Below, in pieces: positions 1 to 7,769 of a stretch of DNA of 39,571 nt. Below the pieces are notes generated by a model. It searched no databases, was not told the origin of the DNA, and was given only the letters and a program-made list of their open reading frames with translations. Source of the DNA: JAGGZI01 sp964399605 (GTDB lineage Archaea > Aenigmatarchaeota > Aenigmatarchaeia > PWEA01 > JAGHBM01); the NCBI GenBank assembly GCA_964399605.1, contig CAYNRH010000002.1, positions 1 to 39,571 of the forward strand. The letters run 5' to 3'. The number at the start of each line of letters is the position of its first letter. Position 1 is the stretch's first letter. Made by a program: the position numbers and the translations under genes.

Positions 1-140
1 GCTATTAGATGTATAAAAAGATTATTTTAAAATTTCCAAGATTTTGCCATGAATTCCATTAGTGATAATTTCTTCTCTCCTTCTAAAATTCTATAGTATT
101 ATTGTGAAAGTGTCATATTTTTCATTAATGAATACCTAAG

Positions 141-149
141 TTATTTATA
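141..149 (+). promoter_or_regulatory. Probable TATA box for the eS17-flpA operon
   Basis: TTATTTATA matches the archaeal TATA element. A start site about 25 bases downstream would give a leader of roughly 200 nt containing the tandem repeats before the eS17 start. Bases 1-140 are AT-rich and show no gene that I can support. Confidence 0.5.
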
Positions 150-199
150 CCTTAAAAACTTAAGAGATTAATTATAGTCTTATTAAGGAGAGTGATAAA

Positions 200-250
200 A
201 TGCATGGAACTTGCGTTCCATTTTTTACCACCAAAATTGGAGAAGTGTGA
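200..250 (+). CDS. Leader mini-ORF 1 (16 aa)
   Basis: ATG at 200 follows a GGAGAGTGAT Shine-Dalgarno region. It would encode MHGTCVPFFTTKIGEV and stop at a TGA lying four bases before the next mini-ORF start. It spans the hairpin, so a translating ribosome would melt it. The tight stop-to-start spacing suggests possible reinitiation down the leader. Expression is unproven, and the ORF may simply reflect a duplicated translation start. Confidence 0.35.
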   Translation: MHGTCVPFFTTKIGEV

Positions 251-336
251 TAAAATGCATGGAACTTGCGTTCCATTTTTTACCACCAAAATTGGAGAAG
301 TGTGATAAAATGCATGGAACTGACGTTCCATTTTTT
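204..336 (+). promoter_or_regulatory. Three tandem hairpins followed by T6 runs (attenuator-like)
   Basis: Each repeat carries the 7-bp stem ATGGAAC/GTTCCAT with a 4-nt loop, immediately followed by six T residues: 204-226, 259-281 and 314-336. The stem is preserved in copy 3 although its loop has changed. The layout resembles an intrinsic terminator or attenuator. Archaeal RNA polymerase terminates mainly at T-runs, so premature termination is plausible. Translation of the mini-ORFs covering the hairpins could modulate it. The regulatory role is inference. Confidence 0.5.
255..305 (+). CDS. Leader mini-ORF 2 (16 aa, identical peptide)
   Basis: This second copy encodes the same peptide as mini-ORF 1. 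It has its own GGAGAAGTG Shine-Dalgarno and is in another reading frame, because the 55-bp period is not a multiple of three. Its TGA again lies four bases before the next ATG. Confidence 0.35.
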   Translation: MHGTCVPFFTTKIGEV

Positions 337-360
337 ACCACCAATAAAACAGGAGAGTGA
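310..360 (+). CDS. Leader mini-ORF 3 (16 aa, variant)
   Basis: The third copy encodes MHGTDVPFFTTNKTGE. Codon 5 changes Cys to Asp while the hairpin stem is kept. The TGA ends at 360, eight bases before the eS17 ATG, and the GGAG inside this ORF would serve as the eS17 ribosome binding site. Confidence 0.35.
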   Translation: MHGTDVPFFTTNKTGE

Positions 361-367
361 TAAAAAG

Positions 368-550
368 ATGGGTAGGATTAGAACATCACCAATAAAAAAT
401 TTAAGCGAAGAATTATTGAAGATGTATCCAGATAAACTTGGAAGGGATTTTAACAAGAACAAGGAATTTCTCAGGAGCATAATAGAATCTAAGAAGGCAA
501 GGAATAAAATAGCTGGTTATATTTCTGCTTTGAAAAGAAACAACAATTAG
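368..550 (+). CDS. rps17e: Small ribosomal subunit protein eS17 (S17e)
   Basis: This 60-aa protein begins MGRIRTSPIKNLSEELL and continues with KMYPDKLGRDFNKNK, the conserved core of eS17, a 30S protein of archaea and eukaryotes. The length is normal for short archaeal forms. The start at 368 is chosen over an upstream in-frame ATG at 266, because the family begins at MGRIR and the longer frame runs through the leader repeats. A GGAGAGTGAT ribosome binding site lies about 5-15 bases upstream. FlpA follows after eight bases and is probably co-transcribed. The long repeat-bearing leader suggests regulated expression. Confidence 0.95.
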   Translation: MGRIRTSPIKNLSEELLKMYPDKLGRDFNKNKEFLRSIIESKKARNKIAGYISALKRNNN

Positions 551-558
551 GTGCAAGC

Positions 559-1221
559 ATGAATGAAATTTTTTCAGGCATCTTTTTTGATGAAAAAACT
601 GGAAAATTATTTACGTTGAATACTAGGCCTGGGCAAAGAGTATACGGTGAAAAACTAATTTCTGTTGGAAATAAGGAGTATAGGGAATGGATTCCATCAC
701 GCTCTAAGCTTTCGGCCGCAATTAAAAAAGGGTTGAAGAATGTTCCAATTAAGAAGGGGTCAAAAATACTTTACCTTGGTTCTGCAACGGGTACAACACC
801 ATCCCACATAAGTGATATAGTTGGAGAGGAAGGTGTAATATTTTCTGTCGAATTCTCAGAAAGGATGATGAGGGATTTTTTAAAATTATGCAGCCAGAGA
901 AAAAATCTTGTTCCTGTCCTGGCAGATGCTAGAAAAACAAAGGAATATGAAGACCTCGTTGAAAAAGTTGATTTGGTATATTGTGATATAGCCCAGCCGG
1001 ATGCAACTGAAATTGCAATCAGAAACTGTGAAAAATTTTTAAAGAGGGGCGGTTATCTGATGCTTTCAATCAAGTCAAGAAGTGTTGACGTTACAAAGCC
1101 TCCAGAGAGAATATATAAGGAGGAGATAAAGAAATTAAAAAAATCAGGATTCAAAATACTTGATTGGGTGAAGCTCGATCCATATGAGAAAGACCATGCG
1201 TTTATTCTAGCCAGCCTTTAA
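559..1221 (+). CDS. flpA: Fibrillarin-like rRNA/tRNA 2'-O-methyltransferase
   Basis: This 220-aa protein is the SAM-dependent catalytic subunit of the archaeal box C/D RNP, which methylates ribose 2'-OH groups on rRNA and tRNA at guide-selected sites. The fibrillarin signature is clear: TRRxxxY-like NTRPGQRVYGEKL near the N-terminus, the SAM-binding loop LYLGSATGTTPSHISD, acidic VEFS after strand 2, and DLVYCDIAQPDA. Length is typical. An AGGTG Shine-Dalgarno overlaps the eS17 stop, giving a two-gene operon. Its usual partner Nop5 is not adjacent here. It converges with the DHH gene with a 4-base overlap. Confidence 0.95.
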   Translation: MNEIFSGIFFDEKTGKLFTLNTRPGQRVYGEKLISVGNKEYREWIPSRSKLSAAIKKGLKNVPIKKGSKILYLGSATGTTPSHISDIVGEEGVIFSVEFSERMMRDFLKLCSQRKNLVPVLADARKTKEYEDLVEKVDLVYCDIAQPDATEIAIRNCEKFLKRGGYLMLSIKSRSVDVTKPPERIYKEEIKKLKKSGFKILDWVKLDPYEKDHAFILASL

Positions 1222-2288
1222 ATTCCTTCCAGAAAGTTTCTTATTCTCTCAAGGAACCTGTCTTTAAAACCTTTTTTTATACTTGCTGCGGCTGCCTGAG
1301 GGTGTCCTCCCCCTGATCCTATTCCTTCAGAAAGTTTTTTCAATATCTCGGCTACATTTATCCTCCCTGTTTGGCATCTTGCGCTCATATGAAGTCCATC
1401 GTGGCTTATTCTATAAACGAATATTGCTGCATCTGGATCTTTTTCGGATAGAGTTGTTGACAGTGCAGACTCTACGTTGTATCTACTCTCTATCCTATAG
1501 ATATAGGCGTTTGTCCCAGAAAAAAATTCTGAATGATACCTGAAGTCGGTAATAAGTTTGTCAAGTTCCTTTTGAAATTTATGATAATATTCAATAAGCT
1601 CTGTATTTTTTACATCTTCCGGTGATTCAGCATTTGAGAATATTTCATAAGATTTTATTATACCATTTATTCCTTTAACGCCTTTGCTGGACTCAATTAA
1701 TTTCGAAAAGAAACCAAGTTCACTGTCCCACATTTTTTTTGGATTGTATTTATCCTTTATGACAAGTTCTGGATAATCTTCTTCTACATTGTCCATTAAG
1801 TCTCTGCAACTATCTGATCCACGGTCTCCCACAACACCTATTCCTGCAATCCAGGAGTATTTTCTGATATTTTTATCAACTCTCTCTAAAATTTTGTAGA
1901 CAAGATATGATGCTGGAAGGTATGCGTCCGGTTTCGTGAATCTTGGATTTACATGTATGAATCTTCCAGGAAGGATTTCGTTGAGATTTCTCTTTGGTAT
2001 GTGGTGGTCTATGATTAAAGTTTTTGATGTGATTTTCTCGTATGAGATCTGGTCCACCGGCAGGTCTGTAAAAATAGCATTCGGAAATTCATTTACCCTG
2101 CCTATCAACTCTTCTGATACTCTTACTCCAGGTTGGTCATTTGGCGAAACAATTTTTGGCTTGTTTAGGATTTTTGAAATTAACGCCGCCGAGCAGACGC
2201 CATCCGAGTCCTTGTGATATACCAGTGAATAATCCTTTAATGACGAAATAAACTTTATAACTTTTTTAAGAGTATCGGGATTAAACAT
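1218..2288 (-). CDS. DHH-family phosphoesterase (RecJ-like)
   Basis: This 356-aa protein contains a DHH domain: VYHKDSDGVCSAALI near residue 24, LIIDHHIP near 90 and GVVGDRGSD near 150. A C-terminal DHHA1 domain ends in GSGGGHPQAAAA. These metal-binding motifs define the RecJ/GAN/NrnA superfamily, which comprises Mn-dependent exonucleases or nanoRNases. Archaeal members include GINS-associated nuclease and RecJ-like RNases, and sequence alone does not decide the substrate. Its ATG overlaps the HD gene stop by 8 bases, so it is the last gene of an ileS-HD-DHH operon and likely translationally coupled. Confidence 0.85.
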   Translation of the reverse strand: MFNPDTLKKVIKFISSLKDYSLVYHKDSDGVCSAALISKILNKPKIVSPNDQPGVRVSEELIGRVNEFPNAIFTDLPVDQISYEKITSKTLIIDHHIPKRNLNEILPGRFIHVNPRFTKPDAYLPASYLVYKILERVDKNIRKYSWIAGIGVVGDRGSDSCRDLMDNVEEDYPELVIKDKYNPKKMWDSELGFFSKLIESSKGVKGINGIIKSYEIFSNAESPEDVKNTELIEYYHKFQKELDKLITDFRYHSEFFSGTNAYIYRIESRYNVESALSTTLSEKDPDAAIFVYRISHDGLHMSARCQTGRINVAEILKKLSEGIGSGGGHPQAAAASIKKGFKDRFLERIRNFLEGI

Positions 2289-2856
2289 TTAATTTATCTC
2301 CTAACAGATAGATTAGCTGTTGGTTTTCGTTGCCAAAACTTTCTATGGTTGAATCTAAGTTGTCGATGAAGTCAACTATTTTTGCTTCCATTGTTCTTGG
2401 AACATTCCCGCCGGCGTGTGCAAAAACTATGTGCACAACTTCTTCAGGAAATCCACGCGCGTACATCTCTGCTCCACCAACTCTGTTGTGGTCAACTATA
2501 AATTCATTGAATTCGAAGCCGTTCTTCACTTCCTTTATTTCAAACAATTTTCCTATGTCATGGAGAAGTGCCCCGGCTATCACAAAGTCTATATTTATAT
2601 CCTTTTTGTACCTGTTTTTTAAATATTCTGAAACCATTTTGGACAGTTCGGTTACGGATAAAGTGTGTTCTATTAATCCCCCTTCATAATCGTGATGTGC
2701 ACCAATCCATGCTGGAATTTTTTCAATGTCAGATGCCTTGTAATTCCAGCCACTTGAAAGCTTTGGATCTTTTAAAAGTTCAATTGTTTTTTCCCTTAAA
2801 CTCCTGTCTTTAATTTCTTCAGCAATTTTTATCAAGTCATTCAATTTTACATTCAT
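2281..2856 (-). CDS. HD-domain hydrolase
   Basis: This 191-aa protein has the HD signature: HHDYEGGLIEHTLSV, then GALLHDIGKLFEI, DHNRVGGAEM and a late histidine in FAHAGG. The spacing resembles the HD nuclease module of YhaM-type 3'-5' exoribonucleases, without their N-terminal OB domain. It is therefore probably a metal-dependent phosphohydrolase or nuclease, with substrate unknown. The start ATG overlaps the ileS stop (ATGA), and the next gene overlaps its stop. Placement between ileS and a DHH nuclease hints at RNA or nucleotide turnover, which is inference. Confidence 0.8.
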   Translation of the reverse strand: MNVKLNDLIKIAEEIKDRSLREKTIELLKDPKLSSGWNYKASDIEKIPAWIGAHHDYEGGLIEHTLSVTELSKMVSEYLKNRYKKDINIDFVIAGALLHDIGKLFEIKEVKNGFEFNEFIVDHNRVGGAEMYARGFPEEVVHIVFAHAGGNVPRTMEAKIVDFIDNLDSTIESFGNENQQLIYLLGDKLNV

Positions 2857-5800
2857 TCAACCACTTCCATTTCAAACTTTATGTTTTTATCCTTATATTT
2901 TGATGTTTTTCCCCCTTCAACTTTGCAAAATGCAATTTCCTTTGCACCAACTTCTCTTTTTATTTCTTCAGTCCATTTTTTTATTATTTTCTGAGTTTCC
3001 TCGTCTGTATCCAAATTAAGTTTTATCCTTTGTTCAACCACAAGCTCTTTGTCTTTTCTCATCTGCTGAACATTTCTCATAAGCTCTCTGACCAGGCGCT
3101 CTTCAAATATCTCTGGAGTTTCTTCCATGTCAAGGGAAATTACACCGCTTGAGTCGTTTATTTTGAATTCTTTTCCTTCATCAGATGTGGATTCTATTAT
3201 CAAATCCTCTTTCTCTAGATTTTTTCCGAGAATGTCAATGAAACCATTTTTTCCCAGAGTTTCAATTAGTTCTCCAGCATTTTTTTCCTTCAGGACTTTT
3301 TCCAATTCTCTAATGTTTTTACCATATTTCGGTCCAACCTTTGAATAATTTAGCTTTATGTTATATTTCAGTTTCATATTTCCAAAAATCACTTCTTTGA
3401 CATTTGTCAACTTCTTGAGTACACTCATAAGAGATAAAGACGCATCCTTGATTTTTTCGTCTCCAGATATGGTCATGCTTTTAAGTGGATATCTAAGCCC
3501 TACACCCCTTTCCTGTCTTATAGAATTTGATATTTCAGATATTTTTTCTATAATCTCAAACATATTTTCTATGTTTTTTTCAATTAGTTCCTCATCTGGT
3601 TTTGGCCAATCTGTTAGGTGTATGCTTTCTTCGCCATCAAGCCCCTGATGAATTTTTTCTGTTATAAATGGACACATTGGAGACAAAATTTTTATGAACC
3701 TTTTCAAAACATACCTGAGCGTGTATAATGCTGATTTTTTGTCTTCTCCATTGTATGACGGCCATGTTCTGTCTCTTATAATCTTTATGTAAGTTCTTGA
3801 GAGGTCGTTTATTAGAAAGTCTTCAAGTTTTTTTGCGGCAGAGTACAATTCGTAATTGTTGTATTTTTCTGTAACTTCCTTTATCAAGGAGTTTATTTTT
3901 GATATTATCCACTTGTCCTCTATATTAAGTTCGCCTTTTTCTGCTTTCTCTCCTTTGGAATATTTTTCAAGGAAGAGATAGGAGTTCCAGAGAATATTTA
4001 AAAACTGGCCTTTCAGATGTTCCACATCTTTTGGCACAAAGTTCATTCTTTCACAAACTCTTGCCTTTGATAATAAGTAAAATCTTGTTGTATCTGCCCC
4101 GTATCTTTCTATGGCGTCTTTTGCCCAAATTACATTTCCTTTTGATTTTGACATCTTGTTTCCTTCGTCATCAAGGACATGTTCCTGTGTTAAGACGGTT
4201 TTGTATGGTACCGAATTGTGCTTTATGACATTTGTGAATAGAAGTGAGTAAAACCATCCCCTTGTCTGGTCTATAGCTTCTGTTATGAAGTCAAACGGTT
4301 TGTATTCTCTATTGAGGTATTTTGATGTAGCGTCCGGGGCGACGCCTGATTCTATCCAGACATCCATTACATCCGGGACCCTTTTCATCTTTCCCTTGCA
4401 TTTATCACACTCCAGAATAACCTCATCTATAAATGGTTTGTGAAGGTCTTTTATTTTGTTTCCCCATTCATTTTCCAGCTCTTCCTTAGAATCAAATATC
4501 TTGATGTTTCCACATTTTTCACAAACCCATATTGGAAGTGTTGCTCCCCAATACTTCTGCCTCGATATACAATTGTTTCTAAGATTGTTTAACCATTCGC
4601 CAAATCTTTTGGAGCCAACATAATCAGGTATCCACTGGACTTTATTGTTTTCAGATATCAGCTTGTCCCTTATTTCAGGGGTTTTTATGTACCATTGTTC
4701 GCTTGCTATGTATATTAGTGGCGTGTTGCATCTCCAACAATGTGGATATGAGTGTGTTATTTTTTCTATCTTAACAAGAAATCCCTTTTCTTTAAGGTCA
4801 CTCATTATTTTTTCGTTTGCATCAAAAACGTACATTCCTTTATATTTTCCAGCATCTTCAGTAAATGTTCCGTTTTCTTTCACTGGAGAAAATATTGGAA
4901 GGTTATATTCGACACCAGCTTCATAATCTTCTGGTCCATGTCCAGGTGCTATATGGACTATTCCAGTGCCGTCTTCAAGCGTCACAAAATCAGTAAATAT
5001 GACAGACCTTAAGTACTCTCCCTCAAGCTCGCTTTGCTTTTTAACTTCATCTTTGAGGCAATGCTCATATTTCAACCCTTTGAGTTCGGAGCCTTTTTTA
5101 ACTTCAACTATTTCATATTCGTCTATCTCAACAGTTTTCATAACTTTGTCAACAAGCTCATTTGCAAATATCCAGTATTCCTCTTTGCCTTTGTACTTTA
5201 CTTTAACTTTAGCGTAATCAAATTTCTTCCCCAATGCAACGGCAACATTTGCCGGTAGGGTCCATGGTGTAGTTGTCCATATAAGAAAATATTCGTTCTT
5301 TCTTCCTATTATTGGGAATTTAACATAAATTGAGTAGTCTGTCCTGTCTTTATATCCTTGGTCAACCTCATGCTGGGCCAATGCAGTTTCGCATCTTGGG
5401 CATGTTGGATTTACACCAAGTCCCTTAAACAATAATCCTTCCTCATGAGCTTTTTTTATCACTCCCCAAGAGAACTCTATGTGTTCGTTATCCATTGTTT
5501 GGTATGGGTTTTTCCAGTCCATCCACATTCCAATTCTGTTTGAAACTTCTTCCCAATGTTTCTTATATTTGAGCGCCAGTTCCCTGCATTTTTCTACAAA
5601 CTGATCCACACCAACTCTTTCTTCTATATCTTTCTTGTTTTTTACTCCAAGATTTTTTTCTGCCTCTATTTCTATTGGCAATCCCTGCATATCCCATCCT
5701 GCTTGTCTTGAAACGAAAAACCCGTTCATTGTCTTGAATCTGAGTATGGCATCCTTTATGGTTCTGCCTCTGGCATGGCCCACGTGCATCATTGCATTTA

Positions 5801-5930
5801 CGCTGGGCGGACCTTCCAAAAACAGGAATTCTTTTTCAGAGCTGTTTCTAAGGCTAAGTGCTTTTTCCTGAATTTTATTTTTTTTCCAAAATTCCAGCAC
5901 TTCTTTTTCTACTTCCTGAGGATTATACAT
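2853..5930 (-). CDS. ileS: Isoleucyl-tRNA synthetase
   Basis: This 1025-aa class I synthetase charges tRNA-Ile. It shows HVGH at residues 49-52 (HIGH box), the IleRS-type GWDMQGLPIEIE, an editing CP1 domain with TTPWTLPAN, and KMSKSKGN near residue 592. Zinc-ligand pairs occur in CWRCNTP and CEKCGN, followed by an anticodon-binding domain with DLSRTYIKIIRD. Full length for the archaeal/eukaryotic form. ATG at 5930 has GAGTG upstream and an AT-rich TATA-like TTTAAATAAAAAG about 30 bases further. It heads the operon with the HD and DHH genes and diverges from the MBF1 gene. A tRNA-Ile(GAT) gene lies at 16182. Confidence 0.97.
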   Translation of the reverse strand: MYNPQEVEKEVLEFWKKNKIQEKALSLRNSSEKEFLFLEGPPSVNAMMHVGHARGRTIKDAILRFKTMNGFFVSRQAGWDMQGLPIEIEAEKNLGVKNKKDIEERVGVDQFVEKCRELALKYKKHWEEVSNRIGMWMDWKNPYQTMDNEHIEFSWGVIKKAHEEGLLFKGLGVNPTCPRCETALAQHEVDQGYKDRTDYSIYVKFPIIGRKNEYFLIWTTTPWTLPANVAVALGKKFDYAKVKVKYKGKEEYWIFANELVDKVMKTVEIDEYEIVEVKKGSELKGLKYEHCLKDEVKKQSELEGEYLRSVIFTDFVTLEDGTGIVHIAPGHGPEDYEAGVEYNLPIFSPVKENGTFTEDAGKYKGMYVFDANEKIMSDLKEKGFLVKIEKITHSYPHCWRCNTPLIYIASEQWYIKTPEIRDKLISENNKVQWIPDYVGSKRFGEWLNNLRNNCISRQKYWGATLPIWVCEKCGNIKIFDSKEELENEWGNKIKDLHKPFIDEVILECDKCKGKMKRVPDVMDVWIESGVAPDATSKYLNREYKPFDFITEAIDQTRGWFYSLLFTNVIKHNSVPYKTVLTQEHVLDDEGNKMSKSKGNVIWAKDAIERYGADTTRFYLLSKARVCERMNFVPKDVEHLKGQFLNILWNSYLFLEKYSKGEKAEKGELNIEDKWIISKINSLIKEVTEKYNNYELYSAAKKLEDFLINDLSRTYIKIIRDRTWPSYNGEDKKSALYTLRYVLKRFIKILSPMCPFITEKIHQGLDGEESIHLTDWPKPDEELIEKNIENMFEIIEKISEISNSIRQERGVGLRYPLKSMTISGDEKIKDASLSLMSVLKKLTNVKEVIFGNMKLKYNIKLNYSKVGPKYGKNIRELEKVLKEKNAGELIETLGKNGFIDILGKNLEKEDLIIESTSDEGKEFKINDSSGVISLDMEETPEIFEERLVRELMRNVQQMRKDKELVVEQRIKLNLDTDEETQKIIKKWTEEIKREVGAKEIAFCKVEGGKTSKYKDKNIKFEMEVVE

Positions 5931-6059
5931 GTTAACACTCTTTTAGTTTAATTTCCTTTTTATTTAAATTTTAGGGAAAGACTAAATAAGCATTGTTTTT
6001 AGCAACATATTTAAATTTATTTTTGTCAATATTATATTACAATCCAAAAGAGTGTCCCT

Positions 6060-6506
6060 ATGACTGAATGTGAAATTTGTGGAAAACAAGCAACCAAGAA
6101 GGCAAAAATAGATGGTATAGTTCTTGACGTCTGTGATGAATGCGCTAAACTTGGGGAAGTTATATCATCCCGGGTTTCCCTAAAGCCAAAAAGGAAGGTG
6201 CAGGAAATTCCGGAATCATCCCTCTACATAGATTCAGACTTTCCAAAAATTATATCTAATGCCCGCGAGAAGCTTGGTTTGACTAGAGAGGAAGTTGCTA
6301 AAAAACTTAACGAGAGGGAGAGCGTTATATCTAAAATAGAGAGAGGGGAACTTTTGCCCACACTTGATTTTGCAAGAAAACTTGAAAATTTCTTTAAAAT
6401 AAAGCTTATTCTGGAGTATGAAGACAATTACAAAAATAAATCGTCAAAAGAAGAGTCTCTCACAATAGGCGATGTAATCAAGATAAAGGAGAAACAGCAT
6501 GATTGA
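6060..6506 (+). CDS. MBF1-like zinc-ribbon HTH transcription factor
   Basis: This 148-aa protein has an N-terminal zinc ribbon (C4, C7, C25, C28) and a C-terminal XRE-type helix-turn-helix, NAREKLGLTREEVAKKLNER followed by VISKIERGELLPTL. The arrangement matches archaeal multiprotein bridging factor 1, a TBP/ribosome-associated coactivator. The ATG has GAGTG 9 bases upstream, preceded by an ATTTAAATTTAT TATA-like element. Its end overlaps the TatD start by 8 bases. Confidence 0.9.
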   Translation: MTECEICGKQATKKAKIDGIVLDVCDECAKLGEVISSRVSLKPKRKVQEIPESSLYIDSDFPKIISNAREKLGLTREEVAKKLNERESVISKIERGELLPTLDFARKLENFFKIKLILEYEDNYKNKSSKEESLTIGDVIKIKEKQHD

Positions 6507-7260
6507 TGTTCACTGCCATCTGGAAAACGAGGATTATAACAAGGACAGAGATGAAGTCATATCAAAATGCAAAAAAGAACTTAGGGCAGTTATAACGTCC
6601 TGCGCCAACCCAAGAGATTTTGAATTGACAATGAATTTAATAAAAAAATACAGAAACTTTGTTTTTGGTTCTTTTTCTATACATCCCATATACATAAAGG
6701 AGATATCTAAAGTGGAAAAGGAGAGTTATTTTAATTTGCTGAGGAAAAATAAGAACAATATAGTTGCAATAGGCGAAACCGGCTTAGATTATTATTGGGT
6801 TAAGGAGGAAAATTGGAGAGAAAAGCAAAGAGAGCTTTTCCGAGAGATGATACACTTAGCCATAGAGATTGAAAAACCATTGGTTATACACGCAAGAGAT
6901 TCTTATGAGGATTGTATTGGGATACTTGAGGAAGAAGAGGCAGAACGAGTTGACCTTCACATGTTTGGCGGAAGGAAGCTTTTGGAAAGAGTTCTAAGCA
7001 ACCAGTGGTTCATATCCATGAATACAATCCTCCTGAAAAGCAAGAACCACAAGAAGATAATAAGGGATATGCCACTGGACAGGATAATGCTGGAGACGGA
7101 TTCCCCCTGGCTTTCTCCAAATGGTGGAAGAAACACGCCCCTGTCCATAAAAAAAGTTGCAGAGAAGATTGCTGAGATAAAGAAGATAAATTACGAAGAA
7201 GTTTGGAAAATATGCGGAAGAAATGCTGTGAATTTTTTTAATTTGCCAGTAAACTTATAA
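6499..7260 (+). CDS. tatD: TatD-family metal-dependent hydrolase/DNase
   Basis: This 253-aa TIM-barrel hydrolase carries the metal ligands of the family: N-terminal MIDVHCH, the glutamate in IGETGLDYYW, the histidine in PLVIHARD, a later DLHMFGG, and ETDSPWLSPNGGRNTP near the C-terminus. TatD proteins are 3'-5' exonucleases or DNases linked to DNA repair or fragmentation. The length is normal. The start at 6499 overlaps the MBF1 gene stop (CATGATTGA), so the pair is a tight operon. Confidence 0.9.
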   Translation: MIDVHCHLENEDYNKDRDEVISKCKKELRAVITSCANPRDFELTMNLIKKYRNFVFGSFSIHPIYIKEISKVEKESYFNLLRKNKNNIVAIGETGLDYYWVKEENWREKQRELFREMIHLAIEIEKPLVIHARDSYEDCIGILEEEEAERVDLHMFGGRKLLERVLSNQWFISMNTILLKSKNHKKIIRDMPLDRIMLETDSPWLSPNGGRNTPLSIKKVAEKIAEIKKINYEEVWKICGRNAVNFFNLPVNL

Positions 7261-7296
7261 ATTATACAAATTCTTATAATGATAAGAGGTGTTTTA

Positions 7297-7764
7297 GTGT
7301 TAGGTATTGTTAAGAACAAAGTTTCAAAAAAGCCACAGGAAAACATAGCGCTGTATGTGGATGGACCAAACCTGCTTAGGAAGGAGTTCAATATAGATAT
7401 GGAGAAAATGAGGAGAAAACTGGAAAAGTACGGGAGGCTTATTGTAGCAAAGGTTTTCCTGAATCAGTTTGCTTCTGAAAAGCTCATAGAGGCTGTTGCA
7501 AGCCAGGGATTTGAGCCGATAATAGAAATGGGCGGAGAAAAGAATGAGCAGAAGAGTGATGTGGATGCGTCAATGGGGGCATCAGTAATGGAGGGAGTAT
7601 TTAATCCCAATGTTGATATAATTGCAATAGCAACAAGAGATGCTGACTTTATGCCTGTTGCTTTGAAGGCAAAGGAGTATGGGAAGAAAGTCATAATAAT
7701 AGGAACAAATCCAGGATTTTCAACGGCGCTGAAAAATTCTGCAGATGTAGTGGAAACTTTATGA
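7297..7764 (+). CDS. NYN-domain (PIN-like) ribonuclease-family protein
   Basis: A NYN/LabA-type PIN-like domain is recognised by ENIALYVDGPNLLRKEF, KSDVDASMGASVME and IAIATRDADFMPVALKA. The conserved aspartates form the expected metal-binding site, so RNase activity is likely but not proven here. GTG at 7297 is preferred because GAGGTG lies five bases upstream, giving 155 aa. An ATG at 7279 would add six residues with no Shine-Dalgarno. A TATA-like TTATAAATTATAC spans the end of tatD, so it may have its own promoter. It converges on the VWA gene. Confidence 0.85.
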   Translation: MLGIVKNKVSKKPQENIALYVDGPNLLRKEFNIDMEKMRRKLEKYGRLIVAKVFLNQFASEKLIEAVASQGFEPIIEMGGEKNEQKSDVDASMGASVMEGVFNPNVDIIAIATRDADFMPVALKAKEYGKKVIIIGTNPGFSTALKNSADVVETL

Positions 7765-7769
7765 ATTAA

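Larger units (their letters stand above)
192..356 (+). repeat. Three 55-bp tandem repeats in the eS17 leader
   Basis: Units at 192-246, 247-301 and 302-356 are near identical. Each begins GTGATAAAATGCATGGAAC, contains the inverted repeat described separately, and ends with a GGAGA-type Shine-Dalgarno. A fourth GTGATAAAA at 357 leads into the real eS17 start at 368. Copies 1 and 2 match almost perfectly. Copy 3 differs in the hairpin loop (TTGC to TGAC) and at its 3' end. The units are contiguous without spacers, so this is not CRISPR. Confidence 0.95.

Noticed and set aside
187..360. CRISPR array in the eS17 leader
   Set aside because: The repeats are contiguous 55-bp units without unique spacers, only three copies exist, no cas genes are near, and the units carry ribosome sites leading into eS17.
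266..367. N-terminal extension of eS17
   Set aside because: The extended frame runs through the repeats and has no family similarity. eS17 proteins start at MGRIR with the ribosome site just before 368.
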